A stretch of DNA of 13,118 nucleotides from Anaeromyxobacter_A sp035636195 (GTDB taxonomy: Bacteria > Myxococcota > Myxococcia > Myxococcales > Anaeromyxobacteraceae): assembly GCA_035636195.1 (NCBI GenBank), contig DASPZP010000065.1, forward strand, positions 1 to 13,118, in the 5' to 3' direction. The position numbers and the translations under genes were made by a program. The notes below the pieces were generated by a model. That model saw only the letters and a program-made list of their open reading frames with translations, ran no database searches and had not been told where the DNA came from. Numbering within the stretch: the first letter of the stretch is position 1; each line of letters starts with the position of its first letter. Below, in pieces: positions 6,405 through 13,118 of this stretch.

Positions 6405-7140
6405 AGTCCTCGGTCCGCTGCTCGCGCGGGTTGGTGAAGATCTGCTCGGTCGAGCCGGTCTCGACGAGCTCGCCCATGTAGAAGAAGGCGGTCAGGTCGG
6501 AGACGCGCGCCGCCTGCTGCATGTTGTGCGTCACGATCACGATCGTGTAGCGCTCGCGGAGCTCGTGCATGAGCTCCTCGATCTTGGCGGTGGCGATGGG
6601 GTCGAGCGCGCTCGCCGGCTCGTCCATGAGCAGGACCTCGGGCTCGACCGCCAGCGCCCGGGCGATGCAGAGCCGCTGCTGCTGCCCGCCCGAGAGCGAG
6701 AGCGCCGAGGCCTCGAGCCGGTCCCTCACCTCGTCCCACAGCGCCGCCTGGCGGAGGCAGCGCTCCACGACGTCGTCGAGCTTGCCGCTGTACCCGTTCA
6801 GCCGGAGCCCTGCCGAGACGTTGTCGCGGATGGACATGGTGGGGAACGGGTTCGGGCGCTGGAACACCATCCCCACCCGGCGCCGCAGGTGCACCGGGTC
6901 GACCCCGCGGCGGTACAGGTCCTCGCCGTCGAGGAGGACCTCGCCCTCCGAGCGCGCGCCGGGGATGAGCTCGTGCATCCGGTTCAGGCAGCGCAGGAAG
7001 GTGGACTTGCCGCAGCCGGACGGCCCGATGACCGACAGGACCGTGTGCTCCGGGACGTCGAGCGAGACGTCGCGCAGGACGTGCCGGTCGCCGAACCAGG
7101 CCTGGAGCTTCTCGATCTCGACCTTTGGGGCGCCGCTCAC
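6382..7140 (-). CDS. pstB: Phosphate ABC transporter ATP-binding protein PstB
   Basis: This 252-residue ABC ATPase has Walker A GPSGCGKST (39-47), Q-loop Q94 (FQRPNPFP, a PstB hallmark), signature LSGGQQQRL (149-157), Walker B VLLMDEP (169-175) and switch histidine H205. The phrase EPASALDPIAT is also typical of PstB. It powers phosphate import at the inner membrane face together with PstC and PstA. The start is GTG 7140, which overlaps the pstA stop as GTGA, with GGAG 5 bases ahead. Its 3' end overlaps phoU by 23 bases. Full length, with no missing motif. Confidence 0.97.
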   Translation of the reverse strand: MSGAPKVEIEKLQAWFGDRHVLRDVSLDVPEHTVLSVIGPSGCGKSTFLRCLNRMHELIPGARSEGEVLLDGEDLYRRGVDPVHLRRRVGMVFQRPNPFPTMSIRDNVSAGLRLNGYSGKLDDVVERCLRQAALWDEVRDRLEASALSLSGGQQQRLCIARALAVEPEVLLMDEPASALDPIATAKIEELMHELRERYTIVIVTHNMQQAARVSDLTAFFYMGELVETGSTEQIFTNPREQRTEDYVTGKFG

Positions 7141-7985
7141 GTGCGCGCTCCGGCCACGGTGCGCCGCAGCGCCAGCCGGGCGAGCAGGTTCAGCGCGCCG
7201 ACGAGGAGGAGGAGCACCAGCGCGGCGCTCCACGCCTTCTGGTGCCAGTCGGCGAAGGGGCTGATGGCGTAGTTGAAGATCTGCACGGTGAGGGACGCGG
7301 TCGGCTGGTCGGGCCGCAGGTTCCAGTACTGGTTGTTGAGCGAGGTGAAGAGGAGCGGCGCCGTCTCGCCGGCAGCGCGGGCGATGGCGAGCAGCGCGGC
7401 CGTGACGATGCCGCCGGCCGCGGTCCTCAGGACGACCCGCAAGCTCGTCTTCCAGGCCGGGATGCCGAGCGCGAGCGATGCCTCGCGCAGCGAGCCGGGC
7501 ACGAGGCGGACGAGCTCCTCGGTGGAGCGGGCGAGCGTCGGCACCATGAGCAGCGCCAGCGCGAGCGCGCCGGCCAACGCCGAGAAGCGGCGCATGGCGA
7601 GCACCACCACCCCGTAGGCGACGATCCCGACCACGATGGAGGGGACGCCCGAAAACACCTCGGCCGTGAAGCGCACCGCCCGGCCGAAGTTGCCGTCCCC
7701 CTTCTCCGCCAGGAACACGCCGGCCCCGATCCCGAGCGGCAGGCCGACGAGGCACGCCATGCCCACCATCATGGCGGTCCCGGCGATGGCGTTCCCCACC
7801 CCGCCGCCGGCCTCGCCGACCGGCGAGGGCAGCGAGGTGAAGAAGGAGAGCGACAGGCCCGGGGCGCCCTTCGAGACGACGAGCCACAGGAGCGAGCCGA
7901 GCGGCAGGAGCGCCGCCAGCACCATCGCCCCGCACACGACGGTGAGGGCGGCGTTCGTGAAGCGGCGCCAGCGCAAGGACCTCAT
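7137..7985 (-). CDS. pstA: Phosphate ABC transporter permease PstA
   Basis: This 282-residue integral membrane protein has a first helix at about 11-36 and five more hydrophobic segments. The permease coupling loop reads REASLALGIPAWKTSLRVVL (167-186), followed by the conserved ARAAGETAPLLFT (202-214) seen in PstA. With PstC it forms the transmembrane channel and contacts PstB. The start is ATG 7985, which overlaps the pstC stop as ATGA; GGAG lies 6 bases ahead. The stop overlaps the GTG of pstB. The length is normal for the family. Confidence 0.96.
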   Translation of the reverse strand: MRSLRWRRFTNAALTVVCGAMVLAALLPLGSLLWLVVSKGAPGLSLSFFTSLPSPVGEAGGGVGNAIAGTAMMVGMACLVGLPLGIGAGVFLAEKGDGNFGRAVRFTAEVFSGVPSIVVGIVAYGVVVLAMRRFSALAGALALALLMVPTLARSTEELVRLVPGSLREASLALGIPAWKTSLRVVLRTAAGGIVTAALLAIARAAGETAPLLFTSLNNQYWNLRPDQPTASLTVQIFNYAISPFADWHQKAWSAALVLLLLVGALNLLARLALRRTVAGART

Positions 7986-8977
7986 GCGACGCTCCGGGCC
8001 GGGCCGCGCGCGACCAGGCGCACGAGCAGCCGCGCGAGCGAGTTGAGGACGAGCGACAGGCCGAAGAGCACCAGCGCCAGGCCGGCCAGCGCTCCGACGT
8101 GCAGGTCGCCGGTGGCCTCGGCGAACTCGTTCGCGATGACGGCCGGGAGGGAGTAGCCGGCGGCGAAGAGCGAGCTCCGGATCTCGGGCGAGTTCCCGAT
8201 GACCATGGTCACCGCCATCGTCTCGCCGAGCGCCCGGCCGAGCCCGAGCAGCGCTGCGCCGAGGATGCCGGGGCGGGCGTAAGGGAGCACCGCGATCCGG
8301 ATGGCCTCCCAGCGCGTGGCGCCGAGCGCGAAGGCGCCCTCGCGCAGCGCGGAGGGGACGGTCTTCAGCACCTCGCCCGTCACCGAGCAGATGGTGGGGA
8401 GGATCATGACGGCCAGGATGAGGCCGGCGGCGAGGTAGCCGAGCCCGATGGGCGGGCCCGAGAAGAGCGGGATGAAGCCGAGAGCTCGGCCGAGGGACGG
8501 CTCCACGTGCTCGCGGAGCAGCGGCACCAGGACGAAGAGGCCCCACAATCCGTAAACCACGCTCGGAATGGCGGCCAGGGTCTCGATGGCGAACGCCACC
8601 GGCCGGCGCAGTCGGACCGGGCCCATCTCGGAGAGGAACAGCGAGAGGCCCACCGAGATGGGCAGCGCGACCGCGATGGCGATCGCGCTCGTCACCACGC
8701 TCCCGTAGATGAACGGCAGCGCGCCGAAGGAGCCCACGACCGGGTCCCAGTCCTGCCGGAAGAGGAAGCTGGTGGCGCCGGCGGCGAGCGCCGGCCGGGC
8801 CACCTGCACCAGCTCCAGCACGATGAGGCCGACCACCACCAGCACCGCGCCGCCCATCGCGACGAGGAGCCCGCTCCAGACGCGATCGCCCACGTGCGCC
8901 CCCAGCGGGAGCCGCGGCGAGCGGAAGGGGGCCAGGGCGGTGTCGGCCGGGGCGGCGACGTCAGCGGGAGGAGACAA
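7982..8977 (-). CDS. pstC: Phosphate ABC transporter permease PstC
   Basis: This 331-residue membrane protein has a first helix at about 35-58 and five later segments. Its coupling loop is REGAFALGATRWEAIRIAVL (212-231), followed by GLGRALGETMAVTMVIGNSP (245-264), a strong PstC signature. The N-terminal 30 residues are a soluble extension. The start is TTG 8977, 17 bases inside the end of pstS, with no clear ribosome binding site, so it probably depends on coupled translation from pstS. A later start would remove part of the extension only. It ends in a 4-base overlap with pstA. Confidence 0.95.
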   Translation of the reverse strand: MSPPADVAAPADTALAPFRSPRLPLGAHVGDRVWSGLLVAMGGAVLVVVGLIVLELVQVARPALAAGATSFLFRQDWDPVVGSFGALPFIYGSVVTSAIAIAVALPISVGLSLFLSEMGPVRLRRPVAFAIETLAAIPSVVYGLWGLFVLVPLLREHVEPSLGRALGFIPLFSGPPIGLGYLAAGLILAVMILPTICSVTGEVLKTVPSALREGAFALGATRWEAIRIAVLPYARPGILGAALLGLGRALGETMAVTMVIGNSPEIRSSLFAAGYSLPAVIANEFAEATGDLHVGALAGLALVLFGLSLVLNSLARLLVRLVARGPARSVA

Positions 8978-9992
8978 GCGGCACCGGCTTTCCCTGGACG
9001 GTCAGGCTGCCGAGGGTCGTCTCGACCTTCGCCACCACCGCCTTCGGCAAGGGCGCGTAGTCGAGGCTCGCGGTGGTCGCCTGGCCCTCGTGGACGGCCC
9101 ACCACAGGAAGCGCAGCATCGCCTCACCCTTCTTCGGATCGGCCTGGTCCTTGTAGACGAGCAGGTAGGTGAAGGAGGCGATGGGATAGGCGTCCTTGCC
9201 CTTCGCGTCGGTGATGGAGACGCGATAGTCGGCGGGCATCTCCACGCCCGCGGCGGCGGCCGAGGTGCTCTCCAGCGAGGGCGCCATGAAGACCCCGTCG
9301 CGGTTCCGGAGCGACGCCATGGCGAGCTGGTTCTGGTGGGCGTAGGCGAGCTCCACGTAGCCCACCGCGCCGGGCGTGCTCTTCACGACGCCCGTCACGC
9401 CCTCGTTCCCCTTCGCCCCGAGGCCGACCGGCCACTTCACGCTCTTGCCGGCGCCGACCCTGGACTTCCACTCCGGGGAGACCTTGGCCAGGTAGTCCGT
9501 GAAGATGCTGGTCGTGCCGGACCCGTCCGAGCGATGCACCACCGCCACGGCGGTGTCAGGCAGCTTCAACCCCGGATTGTCCCGCGCGAGCTTGGGGTCG
9601 TTCCACTTCGTGATACCGCCCAGAAAGATGCCGGCCAGCGTCTCGGGGGTGAGCTTCAGCCCCTCGATGGGCGCGTGGTAGGTGACGACCACCGCGCCGA
9701 GAACGGTCGGGATGTGCTGGATGCCCTGCGCCTTGGCGAGCTCCTCGTCGGTCATGGGCGCGTCGGAGGCGCCGAAGTCGACCGTACGCTCGGAGATCTG
9801 CTTGATGCCGCCGCCCGAGCCGATGGACTGGTAGTTGAAACGCAGCTCCGGGCGGAGCTTGTTGTAGTCGCTGAACCACTTGGAGTAGAGCGGAAACGGG
9901 AAGGTCGCGCCGGCGCCGGTGACGAGAAGCGCGTCGGCACGGGCGCCGCCGCCGAGGACGAGGGCGAAAAGGGCGAGCAGCAGCTTCTTCAT
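8961..9992 (-). CDS. pstS: Periplasmic phosphate-binding protein PstS
   Basis: This 343-residue protein begins with a clear signal peptide, MKKLLLALFALVLGGGARA, with cleavage expected before D20-A21. There is no lipobox cysteine, so it is probably soluble in the periplasm. Phosphate-binding segments are visible: GAGATFPFPLY, SIGSGGGIKQ, DFGASDAPM, HRSDGSGTTSIFTDYL and GAVGYVE. The start is ATG 9992, with GGAG at 10002-9999 and a 6-base spacer. An open frame continues upstream but lacks coding character and would bury the signal peptide. It is the first gene of the operon, directly behind three PhoB-type half-sites, so it is very likely induced by phosphate limitation. Its 3' end overlaps pstC by 17 bases. 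Confidence 0.97.
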   Translation of the reverse strand: MKKLLLALFALVLGGGARADALLVTGAGATFPFPLYSKWFSDYNKLRPELRFNYQSIGSGGGIKQISERTVDFGASDAPMTDEELAKAQGIQHIPTVLGAVVVTYHAPIEGLKLTPETLAGIFLGGITKWNDPKLARDNPGLKLPDTAVAVVHRSDGSGTTSIFTDYLAKVSPEWKSRVGAGKSVKWPVGLGAKGNEGVTGVVKSTPGAVGYVELAYAHQNQLAMASLRNRDGVFMAPSLESTSAAAAGVEMPADYRVSITDAKGKDAYPIASFTYLLVYKDQADPKKGEAMLRFLWWAVHEGQATTASLDYAPLPKAVVAKVETTLGSLTVQGKPVPLVSSR

Positions 9993-10024
9993 TGCGTTCT
10001 CCAGGGTCGGTTCGATACGGCGGA

Positions 10025-10073
10025 GGTTTAGGCGGCGCCCGTGACGATCCGGTGACGGCCCGGTGAACGTCCT
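10025..10073 (-). promoter_or_regulatory. PhoB-type box and -10 element of the pst operon
   Basis: On the plus strand GTGA starts at 10041, 10052 and 10063, an exact 11-base period: GTGACGATCCG, GTGACGGCCCG, GTGAACGTCCT. Read on the minus strand these are CGTTCAC, CCGTCAC and TCGTCAC separated by 4 bases, close to the CTGTCAY-N4-CTGTCAY architecture known for PhoB boxes. TAAACC (10030-10025) follows 10 bases later and is a fair -10 box; a box replacing the -35 element at this distance is usual for PhoB activation. The predicted leader to the pstS ATG is about 26 bases. The period and spacing are seen directly; PhoB binding is inferred. Confidence 0.75.
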
Positions 10074-10135
10074 GGGAATCCGTCGCTGGGGTCGTGGACC
10101 TGCGCGCAGGAGCGGTCGGCCGCCAGGCCGCGGGG

Positions 10136-11275
10136 TCACGCCCCGGGCAGCCTGACCCAGAAGCGGCTGCCGCCGCGGCCGCTCTCGACGCCGACCTCGC
10201 CGCCTTGCGCCTGCACGAGGTGCTTCACGATCGCGAGCCCGAGGCCGGTGCCGCCCTGGTCGCGCGCGCGTCCTGGGTCCGCACGGTAGAAGCGCTCGAA
10301 CAGGCGCGGCAGGTGGTGCGCGTCGATGCCAGGGCCCGTGTCAGCCACCGTCAAGAGGATCCCCCCCTCGCCAGCAGCCGCATCGACGAGCACCTCGCCG
10401 CCCGAAGGCGTGTACTTGATCGCGTTGTCGACCAGGTTCACGAGCACCTGCTCGAGCGCTCGCCCGTCGGCGTGGGCCAGCAGCCCATCCGGCACCCGCT
10501 GCGCGAGCCGGACGCCCTTCTGCAGCGCGCGGCCGGCGTGCAGATCGAGCACCCCCTGCACGGCCGGGCGGAGCTCGAGCGGGCAGGGCTTCACGCCCCA
10601 CTGACCGGACTCGATGCGCGACAGGTCGAGCAGGTCGCGGGTGAGCTGCGCCAGCCGCTCGGCGTGGCGCGCCACCATGTCGACGAACCGGCGGGCCGCC
10701 TGAGGTTCGTCGAGCGCACCACCGAGCAGCGTCTCGGCGGCGGCCCGGATGGCCGAGACGGGCGTCCGGAGCTCGTGGCTCGCGTTGGCCACGAAGTCCC
10801 GCCGAGTGGCCTCGGCGCGCTTCGCCTCGGTCACGTCGCGCAGCAGGAGCAGCACCTCGCCGCGCAGGAGCGGTGCCAGGTGAGCTTGCCAGATGCGGCG
10901 GCGCGGCCCGGCCTCGAACTCGAGGCTGCGGGCGGTGCCCTCCAGGGCGCGACGGGCCGCCTCCCCGAGCTCCGCCGAGCGGGTCACCTCGAGCGGCGTG
11001 AGGCCGGCGGCGCGCCCCTGCGGTGCGATCGCCTCGAAGGCGCTGTTCGCCACCCGCACGTGGCCGTCGCGGCCGACCACCGCCGCCGCGTCGGGCAGCG
11101 CGGCGAGCAGCTCGCGCTCCGGCTCTTCCTTCGTGCGGGCGCGCTCCTCGCGGGTATGGACGAGGCCGCCCAGAAGCTCGAGCTCGGCCGGGAGCTCGGC
11201 GCGCGGACCGCCGGCGAGCTCGGCCTGAAGGGCGCGGATGGCGGCGGCGAGGCCGCTCTTGCGGAAGAGCGCCAC
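10136..11275 (-). CDS. phoR: Phosphate-regulon sensor histidine kinase PhoR, soluble form
   Basis: This 379-residue kinase has a PAS-like domain at about 52-150 (ALPDAAAVVGRDGHVRVANS ...), a HisKA domain with the phospho-accepting H167 in FVANASHELRTP (161-172), and a HATPase_c domain with N-box NLVDNAIKYTP (280-290), G1 DTGPGI (312-317) and G2 GGTGLGLAIV (341-350). All catalytic motifs are intact. It differs from the textbook PhoR in having no transmembrane segment: the N-terminus (MALFRKSGLAAAIRALQAEL) is an amphipathic helix at most. The start is GTG 11275; the phoB TGA lies in the same frame 9 bases upstream, so the protein cannot be longer. Its likely partner is the adjacent PhoB, with input from PstB/PhoU. 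The ribosome binding site is weak, so coupling to phoB is likely. Confidence 0.9.
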   Translation of the reverse strand: MALFRKSGLAAAIRALQAELAGGPRAELPAELELLGGLVHTREERARTKEEPERELLAALPDAAAVVGRDGHVRVANSAFEAIAPQGRAAGLTPLEVTRSAELGEAARRALEGTARSLEFEAGPRRRIWQAHLAPLLRGEVLLLLRDVTEAKRAEATRRDFVANASHELRTPVSAIRAAAETLLGGALDEPQAARRFVDMVARHAERLAQLTRDLLDLSRIESGQWGVKPCPLELRPAVQGVLDLHAGRALQKGVRLAQRVPDGLLAHADGRALEQVLVNLVDNAIKYTPSGGEVLVDAAAGEGGILLTVADTGPGIDAHHLPRLFERFYRADPGRARDQGGTGLGLAIVKHLVQAQGGEVGVESGRGGSRFWVRLPGA

Positions 11276-11284
11276 CGCGCCCGC

Positions 11285-12019
11285 TCAGGCCCGGTCGCCG
11301 GGCGGGACGAGCCGGTAACCGATGCCGCGCACCGTCTCGAGCAGGTCGCGGGCCGGACCCAGCTTCTCGCGCAGGCGCTTCACATGCGTGTCGACGGTCC
11401 GGGTCTCGATCTCGCTCGACATCTCCCACACGTCCTCGAGCAGCTGCTCGCGCGACTGCACCCTGCCCAGGCGCGTCATGAAGGTGACCAGGAGGCGGAA
11501 CTCGAGCGGGGTCAGCACCACCTCCTCCCCCGCCACATAAGCGCGGTGGGCGGCCAGGTCGACCCGGATCGACCCCACCGGCTCGGGATCGCGCACTGCG
11601 GAAGCGGGGGTGGAGCCCGCCGCCGTCCCCGCCGCGGCACCGGCTCCCGGCGCGGCGCGGCGGAGCAGGGCCTTCACGCGCAGGACGAGCTCGCGCACGC
11701 TGAACGGCTTCGTGACGTAGTCCTCGGCGCCGAGCTCGAAGCCGACCACCTTGTCCACCTCCTCGCCCTTGGCGGTCAGCATCATGACCGGGACGTGGCG
11801 GGTGCGGGGGTCGCTCTTCACCGCGCGGCAGACCTCCGTCCCCGACAGATCGGGGAGCATGAGGTCGAGCAGGACGAGGTCCGGCACGCGACGCCGGAGC
11901 TGCGCGAGGGCCTCGGCGCCGCTCGCCGCGAGCAGGGTCTCGAACCCGGCCTGCTTCAGGTTGAACTCCAGCACCGCGAGCAGGTCACGCTCGTCGTCCA
12001 CGATGAGGATGGCGGGCAC
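11285..12019 (-). CDS. phoB: Phosphate-regulon response regulator PhoB (OmpR/PhoB family)
   Basis: This 244-residue protein has a receiver domain (1-122) with D8/D9, phospho-acceptor D52 (LLDLMLP), T82 and K104 (YVTKPF). An alanine/glycine/proline-rich linker follows (123-148), then a winged-helix DNA-binding domain (149-240) with the recognition-helix region RTVDTHVKRLREKL (207-220) and the C-terminal hairpin VRGIGYRLVPP. Phosphorylated PhoB binds 11-base direct repeats to switch on phosphate-starvation genes; such repeats occur ahead of pstS and possibly ahead of this gene. The start is GTG 12019, which gives the usual MPAILIVDDE N-terminus. An open frame goes further upstream but with non-coding character. 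There is no Shine-Dalgarno site, and a TACAAT box ends 6 bases before the GTG, so the transcript may be leaderless. Confidence 0.93.
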   Translation of the reverse strand: MPAILIVDDERDLLAVLEFNLKQAGFETLLAASGAEALAQLRRRVPDLVLLDLMLPDLSGTEVCRAVKSDPRTRHVPVMMLTAKGEEVDKVVGFELGAEDYVTKPFSVRELVLRVKALLRRAAPGAGAAAGTAAGSTPASAVRDPEPVGSIRVDLAAHRAYVAGEEVVLTPLEFRLLVTFMTRLGRVQSREQLLEDVWEMSSEIETRTVDTHVKRLREKLGPARDLLETVRGIGYRLVPPGDRA

Positions 12020-12025
12020 GGCACG

Positions 12026-12080
12026 ATTGTAGGGCGGCGCGTGGCGAGCGCATGGCGGACGCGCGACGAGCGCGTGAACT
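12026..12080 (-). promoter_or_regulatory. Candidate phoB promoter with PhoB-like repeats
   Basis: On the minus strand four 7-base units follow at an exact 11-base period: AGTTCAC (12080-12074), TCGTCGC (12069-12063), CCGCCAT (12058-12052) and TCGCCAC (12047-12041). They are weaker versions of the units ahead of pstS. TACAAT (12031-12026) comes 9 bases after the last unit, nearly the same distance as at pstS. This would let PhoB activate its own gene. The spacers are mostly GCGC, so chance similarity in GC-rich DNA is a real possibility. Confidence 0.45.
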
Positions 12081-12153
12081 GTGCCCCCCCGTTGGTGGGT
12101 GCGGAACCCCGAACGATCACTTGCATCCACTTACCTCGGCGCACCGCAGCGCC

Positions 12154-12182
12154 TTGACAGCGCACCCACAGTTGAAGCTAGC
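12154..12182 (+). promoter_or_regulatory. Possible sigma-70-type promoter for the GGDEF gene
   Basis: A perfect TTGACA (12154-12159) is followed after 17 bases by GCTAGC (12177-12182), a poor -10 box. Transcription would start near 12190. If real, the TTG at 12172 cannot be the start codon of the downstream gene. The region between the phoB start and here (12020-12171) holds no gene. Confidence 0.3.
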
Positions 12183-13118
12183 TCAATGCTCCATCCGTAG
12201 GTCCGGAGCGAACACGCTTCCCGACTCGCCCATCGTCCCAGCCCCCCGCGCGGGGTTCTGGCGGCGGCTCGTCCGCCGCCCGGCCGAGGTACACGCCAAG
12301 CTCATCGCGTGGGAGCAGCGGCTGTCCCGCTCGACGGCGCTCTGCCTGGCGGCCGCCTGCACGGCGTGCGTCGCCCTGGGCGACCACCTCACCGGCGCCG
12401 ACGTCTCCTTCACCCTCCTCTACCTCGGGCCCATCGGCTTCGCGACCTGGTTCGTCAACGTCGAGGCGGGGTTGGTGCTCTCGGTGGCGAGCGCGTTCGC
12501 CTCTTCGGTCGCCGACCTGCCTTCTCGCGGCGCGGCGCTGCCGCCCGGCGTGATGGCCTGGAACCTGGCGGTGCAGCTGGGCGTGTTCCTGGCGCACGTG
12601 GGGCTCTTCGCGGCGCTCAAGGGGCGGCTCGAGGGGGAGCAGCAGCTCGCCCGCACTGACCCGCTCACCCACGTCTCGAACCGCCGCGCCTTCGTGGAGC
12701 AGACCGCCATCGAGCTGGAGCGGGCGCGCCGCACCGGTCGGCCCATCACCGTCGCCTACCTCGACTGCGACGACTTCAAGGTCATCAACGACCGCTTCGG
12801 CCACGCCCAGGGCGACGTGCTCCTCGGCGTGGTCGCGAGCACGATCCGCTCCAGCACCCGCGCGGTGGACACGGTGGCGCGGCTGGGTGGCGACGAGTTC
12901 GGCTTGCTGTGGGTGGACACCGACGGCCCGACGGCGGAGGCGCTCACCGAACGGCTCCGGGCGGCGCTGCAGGGGGCGATGGCGGGCTACGGCTGGATCG
13001 TGACCTTCAGCATCGGCGCGGTCACCTTCCTCACGCCGGCCGCCTCGGTGGACGACATGCTCGGCCACGCCGACCAGCTCATGTACGAGGCGAAGCGCTC
13101 GGGCAAGGACGCCGCCCG
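12172..13118 (+). CDS. Membrane-bound diguanylate cyclase (GGDEF), partial at the 3' end
   Basis: The open frame runs to the window edge, 315 codons from TTG 12172. Four hydrophobic segments (about 54-70, 79-96, 100-116, 127-149) precede a GGDEF domain from about 158: DPLTHVSNRRAF (163-174), DCDDFKVINDRFGHAQGD (198-215) and GGDEF (239-243). The inhibitory I-site RxxD is present (R230, D233), five residues before GGDEF. The enzyme should make cyclic di-GMP from two GTP and be product-inhibited. No EAL domain is seen before the edge, and the last residues (MYEAKRSGKDAA) are the normal end of a GGDEF domain, so little may be missing. The start is uncertain: the frame has no ATG or GTG between 12055 and the first helix. 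TTG at 12121, 12154 or 12172, or ATG 12052, are possible, none with a good ribosome binding site. It is divergent from phoB. Confidence 0.85.
   Translation, partial: MKLAQCSIRRSGANTLPDSPIVPAPRAGFWRRLVRRPAEVHAKLIAWEQRLSRSTALCLAAACTACVALGDHLTGADVSFTLLYLGPIGFATWFVNVEAGLVLSVASAFASSVADLPSRGAALPPGVMAWNLAVQLGVFLAHVGLFAALKGRLEGEQQLARTDPLTHVSNRRAFVEQTAIELERARRTGRPITVAYLDCDDFKVINDRFGHAQGDVLLGVVASTIRSSTRAVDTVARLGGDEFGLLWVDTDGPTAEALTERLRAALQGAMAGYGWIVTFSIGAVTFLTPAASVDDMLGHADQLMYEAKRSGKDAA

Noticed and set aside
10099..10145. Perfect 12-base palindrome CCTGCGCGCAGG and a 5-base-pair stem around the phoR stop (10131-10145) as an operator or terminator
   Set aside because: Short GC palindromes are frequent in this base composition, there is no T-run, and no second copy supports an operator.
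10094..12157. Very long plus-strand open frame (687 codons) opposite phoR and phoB
   Set aside because: It is antisense to two genes with complete catalytic motifs, and its product is a His/Arg/Glu-rich string without domains, as expected for the shadow of a GC-rich coding strand.
1..13118. CRISPR arrays, tRNA or rRNA genes, insertion sequences, prophage genes
   Set aside because: No regularly spaced repeats with unique spacers, no cloverleaf-like segments, no transposase motifs and no terminal inverted repeats were found by reading both strands.

Overview
The window is very GC-rich, with densely packed genes and GTG/TTG starts beside ATG. The N-terminally helical HNH protein at the left edge, the alanine/arginine-rich codon usage and the mix of Pst, PhcB-like and SpoIIE-type genes suggest a myxobacterium, most like Anaeromyxobacter (Myxococcota). 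This assignment rests on sequence style, not on a database match.

Layout from left to right. (1) 1-970, minus: the N-terminal 323 codons of an HNH endonuclease-family protein that runs off the window. (2) 971-1579: no convincing gene; it holds an A+T-rich tandem repeat and a G-rich repeat of a common dispersed type. (3) 1580-2023, minus: a small two-helix membrane protein with two CxxC pairs. Upstream lies a 266-base gap with hairpins and a suspicious short reading frame. (4) 2290-5590, minus: three tightly overlapping signalling genes, a GHKL ATPase/kinase, a PhcB-like SAM methyltransferase and a membrane SpoIIE/PP2C-type phosphatase. (5) 5655-9992, minus: the phosphate operon pstS-pstC-pstA-pstB-phoU, with overlapping junctions throughout. 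(6) 10136-12019, minus: phoB and phoR, 9 bases apart. (7) from about 12172, plus: a membrane diguanylate cyclase (GGDEF) that runs off the right edge, divergent from phoB.

How the genes fit together. PstSCAB is the high-affinity phosphate ABC transporter. PhoU and PstB normally pass transporter status to the PhoR kinase, which phosphorylates PhoB. Three PhoB-type half-sites with an exact 11-base period lie upstream of pstS. A weaker set of four lies upstream of phoB, with a TACAAT box almost touching the phoB start. PhoR has no membrane helix and cannot be extended upstream, so it must sense through soluble partners. The cassette at 2290-5590 follows phoU after a 64-base gap containing a hairpin, so it could be read through from the pst operon. 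It is the least explained part of the window: it has a kinase-like and a phosphatase-like protein of partner-switching type, but no STAS partner is encoded here, and a PhcB-like methyltransferase sits where the third partner might be expected.
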